64,000 bases of DNA from Castor canadensis (lineage: Eukaryota > Chordata > Mammalia > Rodentia > Castoridae): contig NC_133397.1 of NCBI RefSeq assembly GCF_047511655.1, positions 46,452,001 through 46,516,000 on the forward strand, in the 5' to 3' direction. The notes beneath the pieces were generated by a model. That model worked only from the letters and a program-made list of their open reading frames with translations. It was not told the DNA's origin and searched no databases. The position numbers and the translations under genes were made by a program. Of the stretch, positions 36,326 through 46,654 are shown in pieces (position 1 is the stretch's first letter; each line of letters opens with the position of its first letter).

Positions 36326-36682
36326 TGTGGCAGGAAGGGAGATGAGAGACAATGAGGGAGATAATGAGTACAGCAGTGAAACAACAACAAAAAAGCAGAT
36401 CTGAGAAATGTCACGTAGCACCAGGGGTGAGACCAGAGAAGGGTAACCTTGCCCCAGAGGTTAAAATGGCCAATGAAACAGTATGTGACCATGTATGGGA
36501 CAAGCTGTACTGTACCCCCTCATTTCTGTAACCTTCTCTAAATGGTATATAAGGAAAGCTCCTTCTGTTCTTGGGGCTCAGCCTTTGGATGCAAATCTGC
36601 TGAGTTGCTGCCAGCTTGCTTAATAAACTTGCTTCCTGAAAGCTTTGGTGCCCTGTGTCTCTGTCTGAGTCTTCCTACAACA
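36326..36682 (+). repeat. Provirus 5' LTR
   Basis: 357 bp from TGTGGCAGG to CCTACAACA. TATA box tatataa at 36546-36552 and poly(A) signal aataaa at 36622-36627 place the R region around 36575-36640. Confidence 0.88.
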
Positions 36683-36686
36683 TATC

Positions 36687-36704
36687 TGGGGGTTCGGACC
36701 AGGA
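36687..36704 (+). promoter_or_regulatory. Provirus primer binding site (probably tRNA-Pro type)
   Basis: tgggggttcggaccagga lies 4 bp past the 5' LTR, where the primer site belongs. The TGGGGG-TTCG start is most like the tRNA-Pro site used by many gammaretroviruses, with changes in the 3' half. The tRNA assignment is tentative. Confidence 0.55.
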
Positions 36705-37376
36705 TTCAGAAGGCAGTGTTTTCACCTCCTTGTTGCTGGCTCAGAGTCCCCAGTCTGCTGGGAAGGCCACCCCTGTCAGGTGTCACCAGATGTGTTGATC
36801 TGAGGGGAGGGAGCCTCTCTCCCAGCGAACCAAGAAGGCAAGTTTCAGTCACACAAAGGTGCCTGGAAAGGCTCAGGAACCAACTTGGGAGGCGCTCCCC
36901 CCCACCATCAGACTGGTAAGAACCTGCGTTCGAATTTAGACCTGCCAGAGGAGGCAGACAGGAGTCTGATCAACTCTCAGCAGTGACATCCGAGTAACCC
37001 CCTTTTGGGGTGAAACCATGTCTCTCAGGTTCAGGGAGCAGGGTGGAAGTACTGTGCTGTGTGAGAGTGTGTGAAAATGAGACCCTGAGATACAGCCCAG
37101 CTATGAAGCAAGTGCAGAGTCCCAATACACAAGTCTGTGGTGAACTCATATGGTCTAGGGTGAGCCCTAACAGGGTCTCCAGTCCAGGATTTATACAGAC
37201 TCACTGTGGCTAAGAAAGACCTAAATCCCTGCGAGGGGAGCAGCCCAAGAGACGGATGAAGTGAGTGGTGTTATTTGTTTTCCCCTGTGTGCCTGAAAGG
37301 AGGACCCCTTACCTCCTCTCCATAACCCTCATCCCTTCCATTTCTGTCTCTGTCTGGATGTCTGGCAAAAGGAAGA
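36705..37376 (+). other. Provirus leader between primer site and gag
   Basis: 672 bp without a coherent gene. A candidate major splice donor, gactg|gtaagaa, is at 36916. This is where the packaging signal would sit in a working element. Confidence 0.5.
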
Positions 37377-38003
37377 ATGGGAGGAGATCACAGTAAGAAC
37401 ACCACCCTGGAGTGCATACTTAATAACTTTAAAAAGGGATTTAATGGAAATTACAGAGTCAAGGTGACTCTTGACAAGCTTAGGACCTTCCATGAAACAG
37501 ACTGGCCTGCTTCTGGTGTAGGATGGCTCTCAGAGGGGTCATTAGATAAGGTCATAGTCAACAGAGTTTTTGAAGTGGTCGTAGGGAAGCCTAGACACCC
37601 AGATCAGTTTCATTATATTGACAGCTGTCAGGATGCAGTCCTCAGTTGGCCCACATGGCTAAAGCCCCACCTAGAGGAACCACATAGGGTCATGGTAGCC
37701 AGGGTGGCGACAGCTTCCAAATGCAAGGAAAAATGTAAAAAGCCGAAGAAACCCACATTAGCAGGGGACCCAGAGGAGACCCTGCCCCCTTATGTGTCAC
37801 TGTACCTACCTTTGCCACTGCCTTCTGCCCCTTTACCTCTACTCTTGGAAGGGGAAGCATCAGACAGGGAAGCCCTAGCAACAATTATGTCTACAAGGCT
37901 GGGCCCAGGAGTTCTTGAAACTGCAACAACCCCACCTTCCTCAGTCCTCATGAACCTCATATTCACTCCAAGCTCCCCAGTCCTCATTCCACACTCCCTG
38001 TGA
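37377..38003 (+). pseudogene. Provirus gag: matrix domain frame
   Basis: 208 codons open from an ATG. Starts M-G-G (Gly2, as for N-myristoylated matrix proteins), then S-K-N-T-T-L-E-C-I-L, W-P-A-S-G-V-G-W and H-P-D-Q-F-H-Y-I, the spacing of gammaretroviral matrix proteins. After about residue 110 comes a proline-rich stretch (PLPLPSAPLPL) like the p12 region. The frame ends at a TGA at the point where capsid should continue, so it is a truncated gag. Confidence 0.8.
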
Positions 38004-39035
38004 GATTGACCCCTACATTCAACCAGGAACATTTAAACAGTCTAATATGGGCCTAGTCTCCCTCCCCCTGGGACCCATTGCCCTGCAGATGCCTGAGAGA
38101 GGTCCAGCGCTCAATATATTATGACCAGCATGGTCAGATACAAGAAGGAAGATAGACATTTGTCTACCAGCCCTTTACCACCATAGAACTCTTAAATTGG
38201 AAGCACCATAACCCCTCCTTCATGGAAAAGCCTGAGGCTCTAATTGATCTAATGGAGTCCATAATCCAAACTCACAAGCCCACATGGACAGACTGCCAAC
38301 AGCTTCTTCTGACTCTATTTAATACTGAGAAGTGATGCAGTATAATCTGGCAGCTCCAAAGTGGCTGGAAGATCATGCTCCTGGAGACACTCTAAATGCC
38401 CAAGCCTATGCTCAGGGCCAGTTCCCCAAGGAGGACCCCTGTTGGGACCCCAATGATAACCTAGATTACCAGCGGCTTGAACGGTGTCAGGAGCACTATT
38501 AGGAGGTGTGAAGGACAGAGGGGAAAAGCCATGAACATGAATCAAACAACAGAAGTCCTCTGAGGGCCAGATGAGAGCCCCAAACAGTTTTATGAGAGGC
38601 TATGTGAGTCCTTCCACCTATATATCCTTTTTGACCCAGAGGCAGCCAAAAACCAGGGGATGATTAATGCAACATTTGTCAGTCAGGCACAGGGGGACAG
38701 AGGTGAAAATTACAAAAGCTTGAGGGGTTTGCTGGTATGAACACCAGCCAGTTTCTGAAAGTGGCCACAAAAGTCTTTATCAATAGAGATCAGGAGGCTG
38801 AACGGGAGGCCGATAGAAAGAAGAAAAGGAAGGTGGACCTCCTTGCTGAGGCTCTAGCAGAACAGTCAGGCAGGCCCCGGCATGCAGGCCATGACAGAGG
38901 GAGAGGCAATCCCTATGGAGAGCAGTCAGTGCCCCTGGAATGGCGTCACCCTTGAGAGGAACTAAGGTGAGACCAGTGTGCCTACTGTCATCAGGAAGGA
39001 CATTGGAAAAATGAAGACCCCCCCGCAGACCAGAG
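38004..39035 (+). pseudogene. Provirus gag: capsid and nucleocapsid remnants
   Basis: Capsid pieces appear in changing frames: NWKHHNP and L-M-E-S-I near 38195-38260, and P-K-Q-F-Y-E-R-L with F-D-P-E-A near 38580-38640 (major homology-like region). The nucleocapsid zinc knuckle at 38973-39016 reads C-A-Y-C...G-H-W but has Glu where the fourth ligand Cys should be. Stops and shifts throughout. Confidence 0.7.
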
Positions 39036-39129
39036 GCAGAGGCTGAGTTGTTGAAGGAAAGTATCAGCTTGCTCAGGGGAGAAGGGGCTCCTGGGAGGAA
39101 GACATTGTCAGGCTAGCCTCTTTTGAGGA

Positions 39130-39480
39130 TTATGAGGAGGACTAGGATGAACTGGGCTCCATTCTTCTGGGCCCCCAGGAGCCTATGGTCCAAATGAAGA
39201 TAGGGGGCCATCCCACTGACTTACTGATGGACTCTGATGTGACCCATTCAGTTGTAACCCAACCTGTGGGCCCTCTCTCACAGACATGGGACCACTGTCA
39301 GGGCCACAGAAGACCAGACTTGACGCCCCTTCCTTGTATCCAGAAAATGCAATCTTGGAAAGCATGAAGTAAGGCATGAGTTCCTCTACCATCTTGATTG
39401 CCTTGTGATCCTGATGGGCAGAGACTTGTTGTGCAAACTAAGGGCACAGATAACTTTTCACTCTGACAGCAAGGCAGCCT
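39130..39480 (+). pseudogene. Provirus protease relic
   Basis: Frame 39185 on: Q-M-K-I-G-G-H-P-T-D-L-L-M-D-S-D-V-T-H-S-V. The catalytic triplet D-T/S-G is degraded to D-S-D. A later block, M-G-R-D-L-L near 39415, matches the conserved G-R-D/N helix of retroviral proteases. Inactive by sequence. Confidence 0.7.
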
Positions 39481-39571
39481 TAAAGCCAAGAGGGCCTGAG
39501 GCCAAGATGAGACATCAGCCCTGCTCTAGTCACTCTGGAAGCTGACTAGTCTACAGTGGAAGCTTGAGGAG

Positions 39572-39860
39572 TTGCCCATCTCATTTTTGAGGATGAGTCC
39601 CTTCCATGTTTTCTTCTTGCTAATCTTGGTCAGCTCTCTACCTGGGGGCCCCAGGCCTTGGACTGTGACTCATGTATGCATACTACCCAAGCAGGAGTTA
39701 CCAAAACTCTGGTTTTCCATACTTATTATTCTTGTGCAGGGACAAGTGCTGGGTCATGCAACCACAACCATACCCCTACTCAGTGTGCTCTCATCATGGT
39801 CAATATATCTATTTTAACCCCAACTATCACTCTCAGGAGTAATGGCTAGAGGTCTGAAGC
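39572..39860 (+). pseudogene. Provirus env-like N-terminal remnant
   Basis: A hydrophobic, signal-like start (F-H-V-F-F-L-L-I-L-V) is followed, after a shift, by a Cys-rich segment with H-T-Y-Y-S-C-A-G-T-S near 39715-39760. That pattern suggests an envelope surface subunit. Only about 90 codons survive before non-coding sequence and the 3' LTR. Assignment rests on position and pattern. Confidence 0.5.
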
Positions 39861-40143
39861 TTCACCAGCACTGGGGGCCTTATTAGCCAGACACAGGTTT
39901 ACAATCCCAAAAGGCCAATATCTATACACCTTGATTTGTGCACCATAATAGCTAAAACCTCCATCTACTGACCTCAGGGTATTGGAAAACACCTGCAGAG
40001 GTCTAGCCTGGGAGAAAACTTATATGTTTATGTCTAGCCTGGGAAGACAGCTGCTCATGTAATGACGCTGTGTAAATATAAACCCCTAAGATCAAGATGA
40101 TGGTCGTTGACCCAGAACCAGATCTAAGCATCAAGGCAGGGAA

Positions 40144-40531
40144 TGTGGCAGAAAGGGAGGAGGGGTGGAGGGGAAAGGAGAAAATGAGAGACAATGAAGG
40201 AGACAATGAGAGATAATGAGTGCAACAGTGAAACAAACAAACAAACAAAATGGATTTGAGGAATGTCACATAGCACCTGGGGCAAGACCAAAGAAAGGTC
40301 ACCTCACCCCAGAGGTTAAAATGGCCAATGAAATAGTATGTGACCATGTATGGGACAAACTGTACCCCCCATTTCTGTAACCTGCTCTAAATGGTATAGA
40401 AGGAAAGCCCCCTTTGTTCTTGGGGCTCAGCCTTTGGATGTGAATCCACTAAATTGCTGCCGGCCTGCTTAATAAACTTGCTTCTTGAAAGCTTTGGTGC
40501 CCCATCTCTCTGTCTGAGCCTTCCTACAACA
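40144..40531 (+). repeat. Provirus 3' LTR
   Basis: 388 bp, TGTGGCAGA to CCTACAACA; slightly longer than the 5' LTR because of extra purine-rich and (ACAA)n sequence in U3. Poly(A) signal aataaa at 40471-40476; the TATA box is changed to tatagaa. A purine-rich aaggcagggaa abuts the left end as a weak polypurine tract. Confidence 0.88.
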
Positions 40532-41390
40532 GAAAGATGAAATATACATTTGTGTAGGAACAAGACACAAGGACACATGCTGAAAACTGCTAAACAGCAC
40601 AGGATAAGAGGAAAAGAGCAAGGAAGTACAGTGGGTTACATTGATAAGCACAATGCATATACAGGCAAAAATCCCACTGACTAATGAGCAGACACCTAAA
40701 AAATGAAGGACAAGAATGAAAAACAGGTCACACTAAGGGGAGGACACTAATGGGAGGGAGAGAGTAAAAGAAGGAGGTAAAGAAGGTGAATATGGGTGAT
40801 GTCCTTATTTATTTACTTATTTTTGTGATACTGGGGTTTGAACTCAGGGCCTACACCTTCAGTCACTCCACCATCCCTTTTTTTTATGGTGGGTTTTTTT
40901 GAGATAGGGTCTTGCCAACTATTTGCCTGGGCTGGCTCTGAACCATAATCCTCCTGATCCCTGTCTATTGAGTAGCTAGGATTACAAGCATGAGCCACCA
41001 GCTCCCAGCTTGGGTGATATGTGCCCTATATAAGAATAAATATAGAATTTTTAAACCTGTTGAACTCACCATAAGAAAAAAGACTATGGTAAAAAAGGGA
41101 AAAATGGAGGGGATGAACCAATTCAGGATATAATACATGTATACATGGGAGTCATAATGAAACTCTCTGTATAGATATCTTAAACAAAAACATCTTTTTT
41201 TCAAAAACAGAGAACAGGATGGTAAATCGGGTCCTGTCTGGGGGTTGGCACCAGTGGGAGGGGGGGAAGATATAAGGAAAGGGTGTAGGAAGGTGAATAT
41301 GATGGAAATATTATATACCCATATATGAAAATGGAAAAATGAAACCTGAGGGGAGATAAAAGCAGAATAAAAGATAATAATAATAATAAT
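40532..41390 (+). mobile_element. Plus-strand L1 3' sequence, right of provirus
   Basis: Continues the L1 segment of 36176-36325. Holds two similar modules (aatgaaaaacaggtcacact near 40715 and tggtaaatcgggtcctgtct near 41220), a SINE at 40824-41009, and ends in an (ATA)n tail at 41374-41390. Confidence 0.7.
40824..41009 (-). mobile_element. Composite B1 + tRNA SINE
   Basis: Plus strand: gtgatactggggtttgaact (tRNA part) then tttgcctgggctggctctga and attacaagcatgagccacca (B1 part). tgggtgat appears on both sides (about 40793 and 41011) as a probable target duplication. Confidence 0.8.
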
Positions 41391-41403
41391 TGTTCTTTCT
41401 TAC

Positions 41404-41537
41404 CAATATGTTGCTGTAGAACCCAAGAAGAGTTTGAGGCACGAGCAGAGAGCATCTTTTCAACAACTGGCGGAAGCCTCTTCCAATTAGTAAACTCCAA
41501 AGTGAAGATGAGGGTATCATCACTGACTGAGTCAATC
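41404..41537 (-). CDS. ASB3: ASB3 coding exon (linker to SOCS box)
   Basis: 134-bp exon. Acceptor gctaatatag|GATTGACTC, donor CATATTG|gtaagaaag. It completes Trp and encodes [32 protein letters not shown], then [12 protein letters not shown], ending on the first base of an Ala codon. This is the helical segment just before the SOCS box in ASB3. The coding frame here is confirmed by phase continuity with both neighbours. The downstream intron begins only about 13 nt before an L1 3' tail (see findings), and the last coding exon is 17.5 kb away. Confidence 0.94.
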
Positions 41538-43510
41538 CTATATTAGCAATATGTGAACATGCCATCAGACATAAAACATACCTAGGGTTCATGTTGGAAA
41601 CAAATAGCACAAAACTATTCTTATACATCTTACTTAGGAAAGCGGACAAAAAAATGGGGCACAGAAAGAATTTGTGTAACTGAAGACAAGTTCAGTAGAC
41701 ACAAATAGTCATCTGCAGGTTCTACCTGGAACCTGTGTGGTTATATGTAGTTGTCCATGAGGTAACAAGAGGTATCTCTACTCCCATAAAAAGCAGGAAC
41801 AGCCCTTCCTATTGGAGAAAGCACCAATATCAACAATGGACTTGCCATTGCCATTATCTCCTCCCAATTGGGTCATCCTTACAGGCACAAACTGAAAAGG
41901 ATGAAGTCCAAACACACAAGTTATTGCTAAACTGAGTATACATGAGAGATAACTCTTTTTTTCTGCCCAAAAAATGAAAATGTTGAGCTGTTCGCTCATT
42001 ATATATTCAGTTTTAAGGATGTAACAGAATAAGATTCCTCTGTAAGGACTGAAATAGGGTCTTTACAATAAGATATTATTATATTAAAATAATATAATAT
42101 AGTAAGCATATTTTTGAAACTATAAAGTGTTATATAAATATTTGATATTACTAGAACTGATATGAAAACTTCAGCATTACATTTTCAGAAAGTCTCATAA
42201 TATTATACACATGAAATTTAGTCAAAGCTTAAAGAGAACTCTAATCCTAACAAGATAATCCATCCAAGCTCAATTAGATACCTCTATCATTACATTCTTG
42301 GAAGAAAAATAAAATGATTAGGACCTTTGATAATAACTGCAAAAGTTGAAATTTTTCTCAAGGTCTTTTTTTTTTGGAGACATTACTAAGCAACACTGAA
42401 GAGGAAGAAGAAAGAAGCTAAGTAGTACTCTAAACTTGTCTCAAACACAATTTATTTTTGGTATTTCAGGGTCAAAGTATCCTTGAAATGACTGATTAGA
42501 GAGTATGAAAACCATTGTCCAAATTCTTAATTCTCTGATATGTATACATACAAGAAAGAACTTAAAATGCAGAACAAATGCCTTGAGAAAACATTTTTCT
42601 TCTTAGTCAGTTCTCAGTGAAATCAACACTTATCAGGAAATACTGGGAATAAATGATAAAAGATAAAATACATTCAAAGGCAAACAATCTCCTTGGCATC
42701 TATAAGTAGCATATTAAAGGTTATTTGGTTCTGCTTTCTTATTTCTTTTTTAATGGCTTCATTTTTCTGCCTTAATATGCTTTAGGTCTCACTGTGACCC
42801 ATCACAGTCATTTTTATGCAGTTATCTGAACACACACCTGAGATGTAAATCTGTTTGCACAGCTTTAGTTAATATATTGGTGAGCTTATTTTACCAACAC
42901 TGATAATGCCATTAAAACATATCATTATTGTACTACATTGACCATTACATTGTACAGAGCAGCTGTACACTCATAAACGAGTGACAGTTAATCAACAAAA
43001 TGCACAGATGACATTTGCTTTCTATTATTCTCCCATTACACTCCTGCAAGACTTAGTCTTGCATTTAGAGTTGAAAAATATTTCAGCTTTGTAGATTATA
43101 TTGTGACAGGCAATTATTCAGCCAGATACATGTTTAAGACTGTTTAAGACAAGAAATACCTAAGAAAGACATTAATAATTTACATGACAAAGACTAAGCA
43201 ATAGACTTACATCTGATATAAACAAGAAACAACCCAAATCTACTTTAACATATTGGAATTTTTATGGGACAATTTTTCCTATAACAGCTCTTTGAATGTA
43301 AATTTGATCAAAGCAAAACATTTACCATATTCAGTGTAAACACTGGCTTTATCCACTAAATAAGAGACTAGTGAACAAAAATTTGACCATGTTAAATTTC
43401 TAAAGTGAAATTTTCCATTGTACTTTTTCTAATGAATATAAAGTGACTAAAGTTATTCCTTGGTAGTAAAATACATGAAATTAGCATTCTAAATTCAGAA
43501 TGCTAAAAGT
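41538..43510. other. ASB3 intron DNA, unassigned
   Basis: AT-rich, no exon or recognisable repeat. ORFs at 41735-41999 have no recognised domain. Confidence 0.4.
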
Positions 43511-43514
43511 TATG

Positions 43515-43612
43515 GACTGATGGAATGGCTCAAGCAATAAAAGCAACTGCCTAGCAAGTGAGAGGCACTGAGTTCAAACCCCAGTGCCACCACAAAAAAA
43601 AAAAAAAAAAAC
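43515..43612 (+). mobile_element. tRNA-derived SINE
   Basis: actgatggaatggctcaagc start, aaaccccagtgccaccac end and A19 tail. Confidence 0.85.
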
Positions 43613-43999
43613 AGAATGCTGACAGTTTTACAACTTACTTTAAAATATTTGGTTCTTAACTCTTTCCTATTCCAACATATCCAACAAATACAGCATACAC
43701 ACAGTGGCTTACTACCATAAATGCTCAAATACTCACAGATGGTGGGGGAGGTTGTATCTGAACTTGGAAAAGAAGTGTATATTTTACAAAGCAATCTAAG
43801 AGAATAAAGCTAAGGAACTCATTCTCTCTACTAATAGTCTACTTAGTTGACTGATGGGGAAAGAAAAAGAGGCAATGTAATTCTTTTTCTTTGTTTAGGA
43901 GCAATAAGGAACAAGAAAAGTTGACACAAATATCCCCAGTTTGGCAAAGGATTGAAGTACTTGAAATTAAGTGACACAACTAGCTCATCCCTGTGGATA

Positions 44000-44235
44000 C
44001 ACAAGGCTAAGGCAGCATAGCACATGGGTTAAGAACACAGACTTGAGACACACTACAGGATGGCCTGGGGTCAAATCCAAACTATAGCACTAATTCTCTG
44101 TATAAGCTTGGGCAAATACATTGAATATTCTGTCTCCATTTCCTTCTCTATCAAATAAACATAATAGTAAATGAGCTAATATCAGTAAAGAACTTAAAAT
44201 AGTGCCTATTTGGTGTCAGGCAGGATTCTAAATCC
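44000..44235 (+). mobile_element. MIR-family SINE
   Basis: ggcagcatagcacatgggtt, aagcttgggcaaatacattg and ttccttctctatcaaataaa are MIR blocks in order, ending aatagtgcctatttgg. Confidence 0.7.
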
Positions 44236-45185
44236 TTATTTAAAAAAATAAATAAATTAGAAACCAAAAGGAGTGTGAAGGTTGAAAGTATAGGACAAGT
44301 CATATAAAGTCAGTTTATGGTTTCAGTACAAGAAAACAAGGAGTGTGGCTGAGAAGAAAGTGGATGCCTTGGGGACAGTCACCATGTATGATAAAAGATG
44401 GGGTAAAAGAGACTGGCACTGTCCACAGCCACCATGTGTTAGGGTGGAGTTATAGCCCAGTCTGCAGCAAATCTTAGAATGGTGAGGGGCATCTGCTGCT
44501 GACCATAAACTAGACCCAATCTTGAAATTCAGTAAGTAAAAGTTAAAAGTACTTAAATAACCATGTTAAGACTAGATATAACATTTATTATCAAGTGTTT
44601 GATATCTCACTATGTATAGGTATGTGTGTATGGGAGGGCAGCTTGTTATATAAATGTGTGCAAATGATTTTTAAAAATCAGAGATGCCTCAGTAGTAGAT
44701 TGTCAGTAATCTTTATATTTCATTCATTATCTAAAAAAATGAGTTTTGCAAAACTTAATAGAAAAGGTGTAGAAGGAATGGCAAGTGTAAGCATTTAAAA
44801 GACAACTATGCACTTATTAATCAGTAATTAGGAAAAGAATAAATACAATTAGAGACTCAACCTGCTATAAAGTATAAACAGAAGCAAGATGGAATAGAAT
44901 ATTTATTTTTGCTTTTACTTTGATACTCCCCAAACCACCTACCAGAAGCAGTATTTCAATATAAACAACATTCCAAAAGATAGTATTAGAAAGATGGTCC
45001 TAAGCATAAAGTCTTTGTTTAGTGAAAGTTTCTGTATTCTATAAATGGCAGACACAATGAAAAGGTGAGATACTGGAATACCACCAAACAAAACATCTGC
45101 TCTTCACATAATGGAGAAGCCATCAGGTAGAAGGTGGAGGTGACAGAAATGCAAACTAAACGCTCTGAGGAGGGACTACTGGTTA
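44236..45185. other. ASB3 intron DNA, unassigned
   Basis: No exon or repeat recognised. Confidence 0.4.
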
Positions 45186-45189
45186 TGCT

Positions 45190-45690
45190 ATGATGGTTAA
45201 TCTTGTCAAGATTGGGATTGGACTGAGAAACTCCTTAGGAGATTAGCAAACTACACGTCTAGTTGTGTCTGTGATGCTATTTCCAGAGATTAAATCTTGT
45301 GAGCTCTGACCTAATCAATGGACTAATCCCTGATGGAATAAAGATGTGATGGCATTATGGGGAAGTGGTAAAAGACAGGAGGTGGGGCCTAGTTGGAGGA
45401 AGTAGGTCACTGGGGGGCAGTCCTTAGAAGCTGTATCTTGCCCTGGCTCTTTCCTTATATTCTCTTTTCCTTACCTTCCTGTTGGCCATGATGTGAGCTG
45501 CTCTGTTCTACTTTCTAGCTGCCATGAGATGAACAGCTCTCCTCTGCCACAGGTTCCTACAACCAAGATGTACTGCCCAAGTGTTTGGGCCAAGCAACAA
45601 TGAACTGAGCCAAAATAAATCTCACTCTTTTCCACTGTGTGTTATCAGGCATTTTGTTACAATGACACAAAGTCTAATTAATATACATGT
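45190..45690 (+). mobile_element. MaLR-like LTR
   Basis: Starts tgatggttaatcttgtcaag and ends taccttcctgttggccatga ... aataaatctcactcttttcc and tttgttacaatgacacaaag. Order and poly(A) signal fit an LTR of the MaLR type. Confidence 0.55.
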
Positions 45691-46225
45691 CTAAACCCCA
45701 AACAAGGGATCTTTGGAGAAGAAACATTCAAATGGCAGAAAGGCAAAATGTCAGTATTTATCTAAACTCTATTGTAGTGAATGGTATTTTTTGAAGCACA
45801 AAAATGAAAACTAGTAGATGTTTTACTGAAATGTTATAAAGTAACATGTCCTCCATTTTCACTGAAATTTTCGTTCTATTTTCTCATTTGGCTTGTATTA
45901 TTAGGTCAGGAGTCCTCCTGCTACTACAATTACCTGTGTCTATACACTAATAATTTTTACAAAGTTGGAGGCTGATGGAAACAGTTTTCCTCCTCTTGCC
46001 CAAGAAAAATTCTAACTCGACATTCACATAATCTCTTGGCAAGCACTGCCCTTCTGAGGAACTACCTGAAGTAAGCAAGTTATATCCTCAGATGTTTTAG
46101 AAACCATTATTTGTTAAGAGAGACAAATTTCAAAAAGGTGAATGCTACAGGGCAGGGGAGTTCAATCGAGTCTGGTGAGGGCTAACTGCAATCTCCAAAC
46201 CACCTACAGGCATTCTTCTATCACA
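45691..46225. other. ASB3 intron DNA, unassigned
   Basis: No exon or repeat recognised. Confidence 0.4.
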
Positions 46226-46229
46226 GGCA

Positions 46230-46365
46230 CTTAAGAGGGGAATAAGGGAGCATGCTTGCAATCCCAGCAGTCAAAGGCTGGAGGCAAGAAGACTGCAAGT
46301 TCAGTGAGCTCGAGGGCAGTTTTGGCTACATGGGAAGATCCTATCTCACAAAAAAAAAAAAAGAA
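46230..46365 (+). mobile_element. B1-type SINE
   Basis: catgcttgcaatcccagcag, ggctggaggcaagaagactg and gatcctatctcacaaaaaaa. Confidence 0.7.
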
Positions 46366-46501
46366 AAATAATCTTATCAGAAGAGCTCAGTGGCATCTAT
46401 CCCCTTAGACCCCTACCCAGTCACCTTTCCTAGAACTCTGTGCTTAAAGTCAACTTCACTGTTCACAGCCCCCAACTGCTTCACGACAATGTAGCCATAA
46501 C

Positions 46502-46504
<3 letters not shown>

Positions 46505-46556
<52 letters not shown>
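46505..46556. repeat. (AC)26 microsatellite
   Basis: 52 bp of pure AC on the plus strand, so (GT)26 in the ASB3 transcript, about 100 nt downstream of the donor at 46654. Confidence 0.97.
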
Positions 46557-46559
<3 letters not shown>

Positions 46560-46654
46560 ACCTCCTCCCAGCACAGAGATATCAAGAAATTGGGAAATTA
46601 AAGGAAGTATAGTCACTCAAAAAGAGTAGCACCTACTACAATAGGATTTCTTAC

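Larger units (their letters stand above)
36326..40531 (+). mobile_element. Endogenous gammaretrovirus-like provirus, internally deleted
   Basis: Two LTRs in direct orientation (36326-36682 and 40144-40531) bound 3.46 kb of internal DNA. LTR ends are TG...CA, and the 4-bp target duplication GAAA lies at 36322-36325 and 40532-40535, the size usual for gammaretroviruses. Order inside: primer binding site, leader, gag with matrix, capsid and a damaged zinc knuckle, protease relic, then an env-like piece. Reverse transcriptase, RNase H and integrase are absent. The whole copy has frameshifts and stops and is non-functional. It is antisense to ASB3, in its last intron. By eye the LTRs differ at about 20 of roughly 220 aligned bases, so the insertion is old. 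Confidence 0.88.
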
